Positions 34,021 to 43,309 of a DNA stretch of 64,000 bases are shown one piece after another (the stretch's first letter is position 1; every line of letters begins with the position of its first letter). This DNA is from Roseiarcus sp963794655 (lineage in GTDB: Bacteria > Pseudomonadota > Alphaproteobacteria > Rhizobiales > Beijerinckiaceae). Location: assembly GCA_963794655.1 (NCBI GenBank), contig CAWCEV010000006.1, positions 558,001 to 622,000 of the forward strand, written 5' to 3'. The notes beneath the pieces are model-generated. The model was not told where the DNA came from and made no database searches. It saw only the letters and a list, made by a program, of their open reading frames with translations. Made by a program: the position numbers and the translations under genes.

Positions 34021-35223
34021 ATGAAGATCACCGCGCTCGAAACGATCCGGATCGCCGAATTTGCCAATCTTCTATGGCTCAAGGTGCATACCTCGGAAGG
34101 GGTCGTCGGGCTCGGCGAGACCTTCTTTCTCCCAAAGGCCGTCGAGGCTTACATCCACGAAAACCTCCCGCAGAAGTTAATTGGCCGAAATCCGCTTGAG
34201 ATTGACCGCATTTCGAATGACCTCGTAGGCTATTTGGGGTTTCGCTCCACTGGCGCCGAAATGCGAGGCAATTCCGCGCTCGACATTGCGCTTTGGGACG
34301 TCTTCGGCAAAGTCGTCGGACAACCGCTGGCGCAGCTTCTTGGCGGATTCTCGCGCGCGAAAATCCGCACCTACAACACGTGCGCCGGTACGTCGTACAT
34401 GCGTAAGGCGATCGGCCAGACAACGTCGAACTACGGCACGGCCGGGGGAGAGCGTGGCCCCTACGACGATCTCAACGGCTTTCTGCATCGCGCAGACGAA
34501 TTGGCTGATGAGCTCTTGAGCGAAGGGATCACGGCCATGAAGATATGGCCGTTCGACCATGCGGCAGAGAAGACCGGCGGAACCTACATCTCTCCCGAGG
34601 ACCTCAAAGCGGCGCTGGTTCCTTTCGAAAAAATACGCAAGGCCGTCGGCGACAAGATCGACGTCATGGTCGAGTTTCATTCGATGTGGCAGTTGCTGCC
34701 GGCGATGAGGATCGCTCGCGCGCTTCAGCCTTTTGGCACCTTCTGGCACGAAGACCCGATAAAGATGGACAGCCTCGGATCGCTCAAGCGCTACGCGGAG
34801 GCGTCCACTGCGCCCATCTGCGCGTCGGAGACGCTTGGCGGCCGGACCGCGTTTCGCGATCTCCTGGAAACGGGCGCGGCCGGCGTCATCATGCTGGACC
34901 TCTCCTGGTGCGGTGGGGTCTCCGAAGCCAGAAAGATCGCCTCAATGGCCGAGGCTTGGCACCTTCCGATTGCGCCACACGACTGCACGGGCCCGGTGGT
35001 CCTCGCCGCTTCGACCCACCTCGCGCTCAACGCGCCGAATGCCTTGGTTCAGGAGAGCGTGCGCGCTTATTACCGCACCTGGTATCGCGACCTAGTAATC
35101 GGCCTCCCAGAAATCAGCGACGGTCAGATCTCGGTCGGCCGGCAGCCGGGACACGGCGTCGAACTCCAGCCGGATCTTGCCAAGCGATTCACTGTCGAGA
35201 GCCACGTGACCGCGCTGGAATAG
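34021..35223 (+). CDS. Enolase-superfamily sugar-acid dehydratase (mandelate racemase group)
   Basis: 400 residues with the capping domain (NSALDIALWDVFGKVVGQPL, LLGG) and barrel. Metal ligands lie in VMVEFHS, FWHEDPIKMD and ICASETLGGR; a catalytic His is in LPIAPHDCTGPVV. The pattern fits acid-sugar dehydratases of the galactonate/mannonate type, but the exact substrate is undetermined. The gene is followed 46 bp later by an importer, so the imported compound is probably its substrate or precursor. Confidence 0.88.
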   Translation: MKITALETIRIAEFANLLWLKVHTSEGVVGLGETFFLPKAVEAYIHENLPQKLIGRNPLEIDRISNDLVGYLGFRSTGAEMRGNSALDIALWDVFGKVVGQPLAQLLGGFSRAKIRTYNTCAGTSYMRKAIGQTTSNYGTAGGERGPYDDLNGFLHRADELADELLSEGITAMKIWPFDHAAEKTGGTYISPEDLKAALVPFEKIRKAVGDKIDVMVEFHSMWQLLPAMRIARALQPFGTFWHEDPIKMDSLGSLKRYAEASTAPICASETLGGRTAFRDLLETGAAGVIMLDLSWCGGVSEARKIASMAEAWHLPIAPHDCTGPVVLAASTHLALNAPNALVQESVRAYYRTWYRDLVIGLPEISDGQISVGRQPGHGVELQPDLAKRFTVESHVTALE

Positions 35224-35269
35224 AGAGACGTTCAACCATTAACGAGAACTAACGAGGAGGAGGAAGCTC

Positions 35270-36268
35270 ATGATCAAAGCTGGCATTGCGTCTCAAGTGT
35301 TGAGCGGGGTCGGGGCAGCGGCGTTGTGTTTCGCCCTGTCGGGCCCAGCCGCGGCGGAGGACAAACTCAACATCGTCTACACCCATCATTCATCCGCATC
35401 GAACCCATTCTGGCAGGCGGTGAAGAAAGGCTTCGACGACGCTTGCGCCAAGATCCAGGCCAATTGCCAAATGATCTTCACTCAAACCGAGGGCTCGGTT
35501 GACCAGGAAGTAGCCAATCAGCAAGCAGCGCTTGCCCGCAAGCCCGACGCGCTGATCACTACACTGGTCGACAACAACGCCTTCGTGGCCAATCTTAAGG
35601 ACGCCAAAGCGAAGGGGGTGATCGTGATCGCCTCGAACGTCGACGCGACGGAAGGACCAGAACTCGAATTGCGCCAGGCCTTTGTTGGCCAAAACTTTGT
35701 CCCAGCCGGTACGACGCTAGGGCGCCGCATGTCTGCTCTATTCCCGAAAGATGGCCCCATCCGGGTGCTTGTGGGCGTCAACGCACCGGGCCAGAATTGG
35801 TCGGAACAGCGCGCGAAAGGTATCATGAACGGGCTTGAGGAGTTCAAGAAGGCGAATCCAAACCGCGAGATCACGATCGACCGCCTGGACGTGAGCGCTG
35901 ACGGCGCGGTCGTTAGTGATCGCGTCGGCGCCTATCTCAGCGCCCATCCGGATACGACTGCCTACATCGAAACCGGGCTCTGGCATTCCAACGTCGCCCG
36001 CATGCTGAAGGACCGCAATATTCCGCCGGGGAAGATTTTGTTGGGCGGCTTCGATCTCGCGCCGCAAGTGATCGAGCAAATGAAGTCCGGGTACATCCAG
36101 GTGGAAATCGACCAGCAACCGTATGAACAGGGGTTCTTGCCGGTCATGCAGGTGTACCTCGAGAAGAAAGTCGGGCTGGCCCCTGCCGACATCGATTCGG
36201 GCGAGGCCGTGTTCACGCCGGACCAAGCGGATCAGCTAATGGGTTTGGCCAAACAGGGCCTTCGCTGA
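35270..36268 (+). CDS. Sugar ABC transporter substrate-binding protein (RbsB-like)
   Basis: 332 residues with a signal peptide ending near GPAAAED and a Peripla_BP_4 fold: IVYTHHSSASNPFWQAVKKGFDDA, ANQQAALARKPDALITTL, GQNFVPAGTTLGRRM and FDLAPQVIEQMKSGYIQVEIDQQPYEQGF, given here in pieces. It has a strong ribosome site (GAGGAGGAGGAAG). It heads a binding protein-permease-ATPase order (35270-38054) typical of CUT2 importers. Confidence 0.92.
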   Translation: MIKAGIASQVLSGVGAAALCFALSGPAAAEDKLNIVYTHHSSASNPFWQAVKKGFDDACAKIQANCQMIFTQTEGSVDQEVANQQAALARKPDALITTLVDNNAFVANLKDAKAKGVIVIASNVDATEGPELELRQAFVGQNFVPAGTTLGRRMSALFPKDGPIRVLVGVNAPGQNWSEQRAKGIMNGLEEFKKANPNREITIDRLDVSADGAVVSDRVGAYLSAHPDTTAYIETGLWHSNVARMLKDRNIPPGKILLGGFDLAPQVIEQMKSGYIQVEIDQQPYEQGFLPVMQVYLEKKVGLAPADIDSGEAVFTPDQADQLMGLAKQGLR

Positions 36269-36343
36269 ATCGTTCGCTCGAGAGACTTCCGGGGGGAGGT
36301 TAGCCTCTCCCCGCAGTTCCCCAACAACGTCTGCGCGGGCATC

Positions 36344-37321
36344 GTGAGGAATCTGTTCCGAATCTATCTCGAAAAGCCGGAACTTGCGGGCGTTGCGCTG
36401 CTTGTTTTGCTCGCCGCCCTGTTCGAAGTGCGTTCGAACGGCGCATTTCTTTCCGCCGACAATCTGCGCGGCATCCTCGGACTGCTGCCCGAGGTTGGAC
36501 TTGTCTCGATCGGCGTGACAATTCTAATGATCTGCGGAGAATTCGACCTCTCTGTCGGTTCCACGTTTGCGCTGACGCCGATGGCGACGTCGCTTCTGAT
36601 CATCGCCGGGGTCCCGGCTGTCGTGTCGATACTTCTCGGTCTTGTGCTCGCCGCCGCGGTCGGATTTGCGAACGGGTTCATCACGCTGACCTTTGCAATC
36701 CCAAGCTTCATCGCAACTCTGGGCATGCTGTTCATTGTTCGCTCGCTGACGGTGGTGATCTCAGGCGGCTTTCCGCCTTTGCTTCCGGACGACCTGGCCA
36801 CTGGGGAATTCACCCAATTCGTTGGACCAGGGGGGTTGTTCCGCGCATCGTTCATCTGGTTCCTCGCGATCGCATTCGCTGCTTCTGCGCTCATCGCCAG
36901 ATCCAATCTCGGGAACTGGATCAAGGCGACGGGCGGCCACCTCGAGGCTGCGGAGGCGATGGGGGTCCCGGTTCGCCGGGTCAAACTATTTTGCTTCATG
37001 TTGTGTTCGGTGATGGCCGGTTTTGGCGGCATCATTCAGGTGTTTCGTCTGCATTCGCCGCTCCCCTCGATTGGCGATGGCCTCGAACTCCAGGCGGTCG
37101 CCGCAGCGGTGATTGGGGGAACAGCGCTGAGCGGCGGTGTCGGAACGGTGCTTGGCGCGGTCGTTGGCGCCTTGCTGATCCGCGTCATAGACAACGGACT
37201 CGTGATGACCCAGGTCGACGCCAACTGGTTCAAATTGGCAGTCGGCGTTCTGACGATCTTCGCCGTCGTGACTAACACGTGGTTGCGTCGAACTGCCCGG
37301 CGCATCAGGGTGGCGGGCTGA
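36344..37321 (+). CDS. Sugar ABC transporter permease (RbsC-like, CUT2)
   Basis: 325 residues, about eight to ten hydrophobic segments. Family motifs: GEFDLSVGST in the first third, NGFITLTFAIPSFIATLGM, and LELQAVAAAVIGGTALSGGVG near the C-terminus. The start is a GTG at 36344, since no ATG fits before the first membrane helix. It lies between the binding protein and the single-domain ATPase and forms the membrane channel of the importer. Confidence 0.92.
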   Translation: MRNLFRIYLEKPELAGVALLVLLAALFEVRSNGAFLSADNLRGILGLLPEVGLVSIGVTILMICGEFDLSVGSTFALTPMATSLLIIAGVPAVVSILLGLVLAAAVGFANGFITLTFAIPSFIATLGMLFIVRSLTVVISGGFPPLLPDDLATGEFTQFVGPGGLFRASFIWFLAIAFAASALIARSNLGNWIKATGGHLEAAEAMGVPVRRVKLFCFMLCSVMAGFGGIIQVFRLHSPLPSIGDGLELQAVAAAVIGGTALSGGVGTVLGAVVGALLIRVIDNGLVMTQVDANWFKLAVGVLTIFAVVTNTWLRRTARRIRVAG

Positions 37322-37322
37322 A

Positions 37323-38054
37323 ATGACCGCTCCGTTGGTCTCCGTACGACATATTCACAAATGGTACGCCGGCGTTCACGCGCTGAAGGGCGTTACTCTT
37401 GATGTACAGCCGCGCGAAGTCATCGGACTCGTGGGCGATAACGGCGCCGGGAAGTCGACGTTGATCAAAATACTCTCTGGCGTCCTACAGCCGGAAAGGG
37501 GCGAGATTCACATCGGGGGGCAACGGGTGGAGATCACGTCGCCTAAGGTCGCCATGCGCCTCGGTGTCGAGACTATCTATCAGGACGCGTCGATGGTGCC
37601 GACGATGTCGATCGCCCGAAACCTTTTCATTGGTCGCGAGCCGTTGCGCTTTACGATCGGTAGCGTCGGCCTCATCGATCATAATCGCATGCGCCGAGAA
37701 GCGGTAAAGGCGATCGCGGACGTCGATCTGCATTTGCGATCACCTGACGCCTTGCTTGCTGAGTTGTCAGGCGGGCAGCGTCAGGGCGTGGCGATCGCGC
37801 GCGCGATGCATTTCAAGTCTCGAATTCTCATCCTTGATGAACCGACCAATCATCTATCCGTGAAGGAGACGGCGAAAGTGCTCGGCTTCGTTCGCAGCCT
37901 TCCGTCACAGGGCGTCACTGGCATCCTTATCAGCCATAATCTGCATCATGTTTTGCAATCTTGTGATCGGGTTGTCGCCATGGCGCGCGGAGAGATCGTA
38001 TTCGACAAGCGGGTCGCTGAGACCAGCGTGGAGGAGATATCGGATGTCCTATAG
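37323..38054 (+). CDS. Sugar ABC transporter ATP-binding protein, single domain (FrcA-like)
   Basis: 243 residues, one nucleotide-binding domain. Walker A GDNGAGKST, Q-loop at TIYQDASMV, signature LSGGQRQGVAIARAM, Walker B ILILDEPTNHLS and the switch His in ISHNLHHV. RbsA-type ATPases normally have two fused domains; single-domain forms that dimerise occur with fructose/other CUT2 systems. It starts 1 bp after the permease stop. 207 bp without a gene separate it from the convergent F420-linked gene. Confidence 0.92.
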   Translation: MTAPLVSVRHIHKWYAGVHALKGVTLDVQPREVIGLVGDNGAGKSTLIKILSGVLQPERGEIHIGGQRVEITSPKVAMRLGVETIYQDASMVPTMSIARNLFIGREPLRFTIGSVGLIDHNRMRREAVKAIADVDLHLRSPDALLAELSGGQRQGVAIARAMHFKSRILILDEPTNHLSVKETAKVLGFVRSLPSQGVTGILISHNLHHVLQSCDRVVAMARGEIVFDKRVAETSVEEISDVL

Positions 38055-38261
38055 GGGCGATATGTCGTGATCATCCAGGCGTCAGCATACTGAACTCGCA
38101 CTTCATAAACCTCGGGTCACGGCAGCCTCCGCACAATTTCCGGTGTACCCGCTTGGACGGAAATGAATTCCCGCCCGATAGGGCGACTCAAAACTCATCG
38201 CGGGCAAGGACTTAGCAGGCGATTTCGGCGTCAGGGGTATGTCCGTCCAGATTCATAGCGC

Positions 38262-39125
38262 TCAAATATTCGCCAGCGCGGCGAGGGTTCGATCGCGCGC
38301 CACGATGTCTTCCTCCGCATGGACCGGCTGAATACAGACTTGATTGGCGCCCGCTTCGAGGTGCTGTCTTAAGCCGCGAGCAATCGTCGCCGCGTCGCCC
38401 CAGAGCACCATGGCATCGAGAAATTTCTCCGAACCGCCGTCGGCAAGGTCAGCTTCCGTGAAACCGATACGCAACCAGTTGTTTCGGTAGTTGGCTAGCG
38501 TCATGTAGCGATGCAGCTCTCGTCGGGCGAGGGCGCGCGCGGCAACGGGGTCCGTCTCAAGGCAAACTTTCTGCTCGACTGCCAGCAGCTTGTCAGGTCC
38601 GAGCGCGGCTCTCGCCTCGTGCGTATGATGAGGGGTCACGTTATAGGGGACGGCGCCCGCCGTACGCTCCGCGGCGAGCTTCAGCATCAATGGTCCAAGC
38701 GCCGCGATCACCACGGGCCATTCCGCCGCATCTGAGGGATTCTCATAGAGGCCGTCGAGATAGCGGCGCATGGCCGGCACGGGCTTCTCATAAACATGGC
38801 CACGCACCCTCTCCACCATAGACGCATGGCTGACGCCGAGGCCGAGAATGAAGCGATCATCATAGAGGCTCGACAGGGTCCTGAGCCCGCGTCTGGCGGT
38901 GAATGGGTCGCGAGCGTAGATATTCGCGATCGAGCTGCCGATGATCAGTCGAGTAGAATTCGAAAGCATGAAGCTGGCGATGGAGAGGGATTCATATCCG
39001 AGTGCTTCGGGGTACCAAAGCGTCGAGTAGCCAAGATCTTCGACTGTTCGCAGCAAGCGCCTGATGCCGGCTCCGTTCAAACGATCAACCGGATACCAAA
39101 CGCCTAGTCTTCCCACCTGCCGCAT
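38262..39125 (-). CDS. LLM-class F420-dependent oxidoreductase (TIGR03620-like)
   Basis: 287 residues, luciferase-like monooxygenase fold. It begins RLGVWYPVDRL and has LGYSTLWYPEALGYESL, IGSSIANIYARDPFTARRG and FILGLGVSHASMVERVRGH, features of the MSMEG_4141-type F420-dependent group rather than FMN luciferases. Substrate unknown. The ATG at 39125 is chosen; the frame opens at 39209. It diverges from fbiC with 160 bp between, consistent with joint control of the cofactor and its user. Confidence 0.85.
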   Translation of the reverse strand: MRQVGRLGVWYPVDRLNGAGIRRLLRTVEDLGYSTLWYPEALGYESLSIASFMLSNSTRLIIGSSIANIYARDPFTARRGLRTLSSLYDDRFILGLGVSHASMVERVRGHVYEKPVPAMRRYLDGLYENPSDAAEWPVVIAALGPLMLKLAAERTAGAVPYNVTPHHTHEARAALGPDKLLAVEQKVCLETDPVAARALARRELHRYMTLANYRNNWLRIGFTEADLADGGSEKFLDAMVLWGDAATIARGLRQHLEAGANQVCIQPVHAEEDIVARDRTLAALANI

Positions 39126-39285
39126 CACCGAGCTCTCCGATTGCGCCGCTCGCACTCGCGACGTCCTGTTTCCCACTGGATTGCATCTCCCATAGAGATG
39201 CAACATCATAGCGGTACTCTGATCATTATCGGTCCGCGTCCAACGAGACGTGGACCATGCGAAACAGCCTCATAGGGTGATAGCG

Positions 39286-41655
39286 ATGCGCGATTCGAGC
39301 GACAATGCGCTGTTGATCGGGCTTGAACAGGCCCCGCTTGCGGAGCTGATCGAGGCGGCGGGACGCTTGCGCGACGAGGGGCATGGCCGCTACATCTCGT
39401 ATTCGCGCAAGGTGTTTATTCCGCTCACGCATCTTTGCCGCGATGTCTGCCACTATTGCACCTTCGCCGAGCGGCCGAGCGAGAGACGCTCTGCCTATCT
39501 ATCTCCCGACGAGGTGCTGGAAATCGCGCGCGCCGGGGCCGCAGCCGGCTGCACCGAGGCCCTTTTCACGCTCGGCGACAAACCGGAGTTGCGCTACCGC
39601 TCCGCGCGGGCGGCGCTAGAAGCCCTCGGATACGAAACCACCATCGAATATCTCGAGGCAATGTGCGCGCTGGTGCTCCGCAAGACCGGACTGCTGCCGC
39701 ACGCCAATCCCGGAATCATGAGCAGGTCCGACCTGGCCGGCCTTCGCACGGTCTCGGCGAGTCAGGGAATCATGCTGGAATCTTTGAGCGAGCGCTTATG
39801 CGAGCCCGGCGGAGTTCACTTCGGCTCTCCCGATAAGCGGCCTGTCGCGCGCCTCGAGACCCTGCGGACGGCAGGGGAACTACGCATACCGTTCACGACA
39901 GGCATTCTCATTGGCATCGGTGAGACTCGCGCCGAGCGCCTCGAGGCCCTGTTCGCCATTCGCGATCTGCATCGTGAATTTGGACACATCCAGGAAGTCA
40001 TCGTCCAGAACTTTCGCGCCAAGCCTGGCACCAAGCTCGCCGGGGCTTCAGAGCCCGATCTCGATGACCTTCTCTGGAGCCTCGCCGCGGCGCGCCTGAT
40101 CCTGGGTCCTGCGATGAATATCCAGGCGCCCCCCAACCTGTCGCCGGGGGTCTATCCACGGCTCATCGCGGCAGGGATCAACGATTGGGGCGGGATCTCT
40201 CCGGTTACTCCCGATCACGTCAATCCCGAGGCGCCGTGGCCGGCGATCACGGAGCTTGCTGAACGCACCGCGGCGGCGGGCAAGCTGCTGGTCCATCGCC
40301 TGCCGATCTATCCCTCTTACATGCGCGATCTTGGCGCGTGGACGGCGCCGGCGATCGCGACGCAGGCGCGGCGCCTCAGCGACGCCGAGGGGTTCGCACG
40401 TGATGACAACTGGGCGCCGGGCGCGAAGACCGCCCCGCGCGCCCATCCCGTCCACGCGCGCTCGGTCGACCCTTCGATCGAGCGCATCATCGAGCGCGCG
40501 CAAGCGGGCGTTCGCCTTGATGAACCGGAGATCGTGCGGCTGTTTGCGGTGCGCGACGCCGACTACCGCCGCGTCGCCGCCGCAGCCGATAAGCTTCGCC
40601 AGACGACCAGCGGCGAGACCATCCGCTACGTCGTCAACCGCAACATCAACTACACCAACATCTGCTCCTACCGCTGCACGTTCTGCGCCTTCTCCAAGGG
40701 CAAGACGCACGAGGCCTTGCGCGGCGCGCCCTATGACCTTGCCCTCGAAGAGATTGTCCGCCGCGCGACGGAGGCATGGGAGCGAGGCGCGACCGAGGTG
40801 TGTCTTCAGGGCGGCATCCATCCGGACTACAGCGGCGAGACCTATCTCGCGATTTGCCGCGCCATCAAGGCCGCGGTTCCCGAAATGCACATCCACGCCT
40901 TCTCGCCATTGGAGGTGACGCAGGGCGCGGCGACGCTTGGCACGCCGATCCGGTCGTTCCTGGCGGAGCTTAAAGCCGCGGGCCTCAGCACGTTGCCAGG
41001 CACCGCCGCCGAGATCTTGGACGACGACGTGCGCGCCATCATCTGCGCCGACAAGGTGAACACGGCCGAATGGCTCAATGCCGTAAGGACCGCACATGGC
41101 CTTGGGCTGCGCACCACGTCGACGATCATGTATGGGCATATCGAGCATCCGCTGTCGTGGGCGCGGCATCTCCTTGCCGTGCGGGACTTGCAGGGGGAGA
41201 CGGGCGGCCTCACCGAATTCGTCCCGTTGCCTTTCGTGCATATGGAAGCGCCCATGTATCTCAAGGGCATGGCGCGGCGTGGACCGACCTTCCGAGAGGC
41301 GGTGCTGATGCACGCCGTGGCGCGGCTCGCGCTCCATCCTCTCATCACGAATATCCAGACGTCCTGGGTGAAGATGGGGCCCGAAGGCGCCGCAGCATGC
41401 CTAAAGGCGGGCGCCAACGATCTGGGCGGCACGTTGATGAACGAGAGCATCACTCGCGCCGCCGGCGCGGAGCATGGGCAGGAATTCCCGCCCGAGGCGA
41501 TGGAAGACCTCATCCGTTCGCTCGGGCGCATCCCGCAGCAGCGGACGACGCTGTACGGCCCCGTCCCAGCGGAGCGGCGGGAAGCGGCGATGAACGCCGC
41601 ACCTCTGGCGCAGGTCATCCTGACGCCGCCACGGAAACTCGTCGCGGCGGAATAG
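39286..41655 (+). CDS. fbiC: FO synthase, CofG-CofH fusion (FbiC)
   Basis: Makes 7,8-didemethyl-8-hydroxy-5-deazariboflavin (FO), the F420 chromophore, from tyrosine and a ribityl-pyrimidine using two radical-SAM halves. The CofG half has the cluster motif CRDVCHYC (about residues 51-58) and GILIGIGETRAER. The CofH half has CSYRCTFC (about 460-467), LQGGIHPD, IHAFSPLE, LPGTAAEIL and STIMYGHIE. 789 residues from the ATG at 39286, the size of actinobacterial FbiC; archaea use separate genes. A GTG at 39250 is an alternative start. Convergent with cofC, 5 bp between stops. Confidence 0.96.
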   Translation: MRDSSDNALLIGLEQAPLAELIEAAGRLRDEGHGRYISYSRKVFIPLTHLCRDVCHYCTFAERPSERRSAYLSPDEVLEIARAGAAAGCTEALFTLGDKPELRYRSARAALEALGYETTIEYLEAMCALVLRKTGLLPHANPGIMSRSDLAGLRTVSASQGIMLESLSERLCEPGGVHFGSPDKRPVARLETLRTAGELRIPFTTGILIGIGETRAERLEALFAIRDLHREFGHIQEVIVQNFRAKPGTKLAGASEPDLDDLLWSLAAARLILGPAMNIQAPPNLSPGVYPRLIAAGINDWGGISPVTPDHVNPEAPWPAITELAERTAAAGKLLVHRLPIYPSYMRDLGAWTAPAIATQARRLSDAEGFARDDNWAPGAKTAPRAHPVHARSVDPSIERIIERAQAGVRLDEPEIVRLFAVRDADYRRVAAAADKLRQTTSGETIRYVVNRNINYTNICSYRCTFCAFSKGKTHEALRGAPYDLALEEIVRRATEAWERGATEVCLQGGIHPDYSGETYLAICRAIKAAVPEMHIHAFSPLEVTQGAATLGTPIRSFLAELKAAGLSTLPGTAAEILDDDVRAIICADKVNTAEWLNAVRTAHGLGLRTTSTIMYGHIEHPLSWARHLLAVRDLQGETGGLTEFVPLPFVHMEAPMYLKGMARRGPTFREAVLMHAVARLALHPLITNIQTSWVKMGPEGAAACLKAGANDLGGTLMNESITRAAGAEHGQEFPPEAMEDLIRSLGRIPQQRTTLYGPVPAERREAAMNAAPLAQVILTPPRKLVAAE

Positions 41656-41660
41656 CTTAC

Positions 41661-42341
41661 CTAAGCTCCCGCTCCGCGCGCAGAAAGGCGGTCGGCTATC
41701 CCCGATTGCTCGAGGAAAGCGAGTGTCCGTGTAGGCTCGCGTGGCGTCATTCTCAGGAACCTGACGAGATCGATGGGATTGTCGATATCCATGCCGATCC
41801 CGGGATGGCGAACGATAAGCGGGTCGATCCCCTGCATTCGCGCCGCATCCAGATGCGGGTAGAAGCTGTCCTCGCCGAAACGCAGCGGCACGGCGTCCGG
41901 CGGCGAGCAGATGATCATGTTCGAGCCAAGATCGTCATGCGCGGGCACGATGGTGAAAGACGGAGCGGCCTGGTGGGCCGCAAGCGTCGCAGCGATTTCG
42001 GCTGGCGACAGGCGCGGAATGTCGCCCGGCATCGTCATCATGCCGGTCCTCCCCTCGCGCGCGAGCAAGCGGGACGCGGCGGTGACGGCGCCGGTATGGC
42101 CATCTCGCGCGCCTTCGGTAACGATACGCGCGCCGTAGCGGCAGGCGAGCGATGCGGCGGCGGGATCGACCGTGACGACGACCACGTCGGCAAGCTCTTT
42201 GACCGCGCTCACCGCGTCCAGCACATCCTCGAGCATGGTCGTCGCGAGCAGGCGACGTTCCTTCGGGCTCAAGGCTGACGACAGCCGCTCTTTGGCGCCC
42301 TCGAATTCCTTGACGGGCACGACGGCCCAGACGCTGCTCAC
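41661..42341 (-). CDS. cofC: Phospholactate/PEP guanylyltransferase CofC (FbiD)
   Basis: 226 residues. It activates 2-phospholactate or phosphoenolpyruvate with GTP to give the unstable donor used by CofD. VVPVKEFEGAKERLS is the nucleotide-binding start, and MTMPGDIPRLSP, GSNMIICSPPDAVPLRFGEDSF and HPGIGMDIDNPIDLVRF follow, all typical. The start is a GTG at 42341 overlapping the cofD stop (GTGA). Whether it prefers 2-phospholactate, 3-phosphoglycerate or PEP cannot be read from sequence. Last gene of the operon fgd-like/cofE/cofD/cofC. Confidence 0.94.
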   Translation of the reverse strand: MSSVWAVVPVKEFEGAKERLSSALSPKERRLLATTMLEDVLDAVSAVKELADVVVVTVDPAAASLACRYGARIVTEGARDGHTGAVTAASRLLAREGRTGMMTMPGDIPRLSPAEIAATLAAHQAAPSFTIVPAHDDLGSNMIICSPPDAVPLRFGEDSFYPHLDAARMQGIDPLIVRHPGIGMDIDNPIDLVRFLRMTPREPTRTLAFLEQSGIADRLSARGAGA

Positions 42342-43309
42342 GCGACGAGGTCCCGTCCGCGTTTCGAAGCGGCAAGCGCGTCCGCCGCTCTAAGGACGAC
42401 GCGAGCCAACTGCTTCTTCTCCGCAACTCTTGTCATGAGCGTCGGCGCCAGCGTCACCTTCGGCGTGATCTGCGCCGCTTCCTCCGCGTCCTCGACGTCC
42501 ATCACGTAGCCATCGAGCAGATCGCCGTATCGCCTGGCGACTGCGGCGGCGCTCGGTGTCATTCCAAGCTCCATCATCATCTTGGCGGTGGGACCTTTGA
42601 CCGCGCGGCCGCCAATGATCGGAGAAACCGCAATGACGGGTGCGACACAGGCGGAGAGCGCCTCACGTATCCCTGGGACGGCGAGGATAGGCTCCACGCT
42701 GATGAACGGGTTAGAAGGGCAAATGATCACGGTGCGCAGCCTTTTGTCGGCCAGCGCCGCGAGAAGATCGGGGTGAGGCCGCGCAAGCTCGGCGCCATCG
42801 AACTCAAGCTCGCGCACAACGGGCCGGCATCGAAGGCGTACGAAGTAGTCCTGAAAGTCGAGCCATCCCTCGTCGGTCAGCAATCGCGTGCGCAATCGAT
42901 CATCTGTCGCGGGCAGCACGCGCGGACCGATGCCGAGGCGGCGGCAAAAGTCGGCGGTGACTGCGGAGAGCGCTTCGCCGCGCCCAAGCCGGCGCGTGCG
43001 CTCGACATGAACCGCAAGATCGCGGTCGCCCAGGCGAAACCAGTCCTCGCCGCCGAGCGCGGAGAGCGTTTCCATAAACGACCAGGTTTCGTCCTGCCGG
43101 CCCCAACCGAGTTTTACGTTGTCGAGGCCGGCAAGCGTGTACATGAGCGTGTCGGCGTCAGGCGAAATGTGCAGGCCGAGATGCTCGAAGTCATCGCCAA
43201 CGTTGGCGACAACGATGAGATTTTCGGGCTTGACGATCCGGCTCAAGCCCAGCGCAAGCTTGGCGCCGCCGATGCCGCCGGAAAGCGCGACGACAAGATC
43301 TCGACTCAT
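42338..43309 (-). CDS. cofD: 2-phospho-L-lactate transferase CofD (FbiA)
   Basis: Transfers the phospholactyl (or enolpyruvyl) group to FO, giving F420-0 or dehydro-F420-0. 323 residues: ALSGGIGGAKLALGL, VVANVGDDFEHLGLHISPDADTL (in pieces), RQDETWSF, the FO-site region GDRDLAVHVERT, ICPSNPFISVEPIL and SPIIGGRAVKGPTAKMM. The ATG at 43309 overlaps the cofE stop (ATGA). The frame is open to 43372. Confidence 0.96.
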   Translation of the reverse strand: MSRDLVVALSGGIGGAKLALGLSRIVKPENLIVVANVGDDFEHLGLHISPDADTLMYTLAGLDNVKLGWGRQDETWSFMETLSALGGEDWFRLGDRDLAVHVERTRRLGRGEALSAVTADFCRRLGIGPRVLPATDDRLRTRLLTDEGWLDFQDYFVRLRCRPVVRELEFDGAELARPHPDLLAALADKRLRTVIICPSNPFISVEPILAVPGIREALSACVAPVIAVSPIIGGRAVKGPTAKMMMELGMTPSAAAVARRYGDLLDGYVMDVEDAEEAAQITPKVTLAPTLMTRVAEKKQLARVVLRAADALAASKRGRDLVA

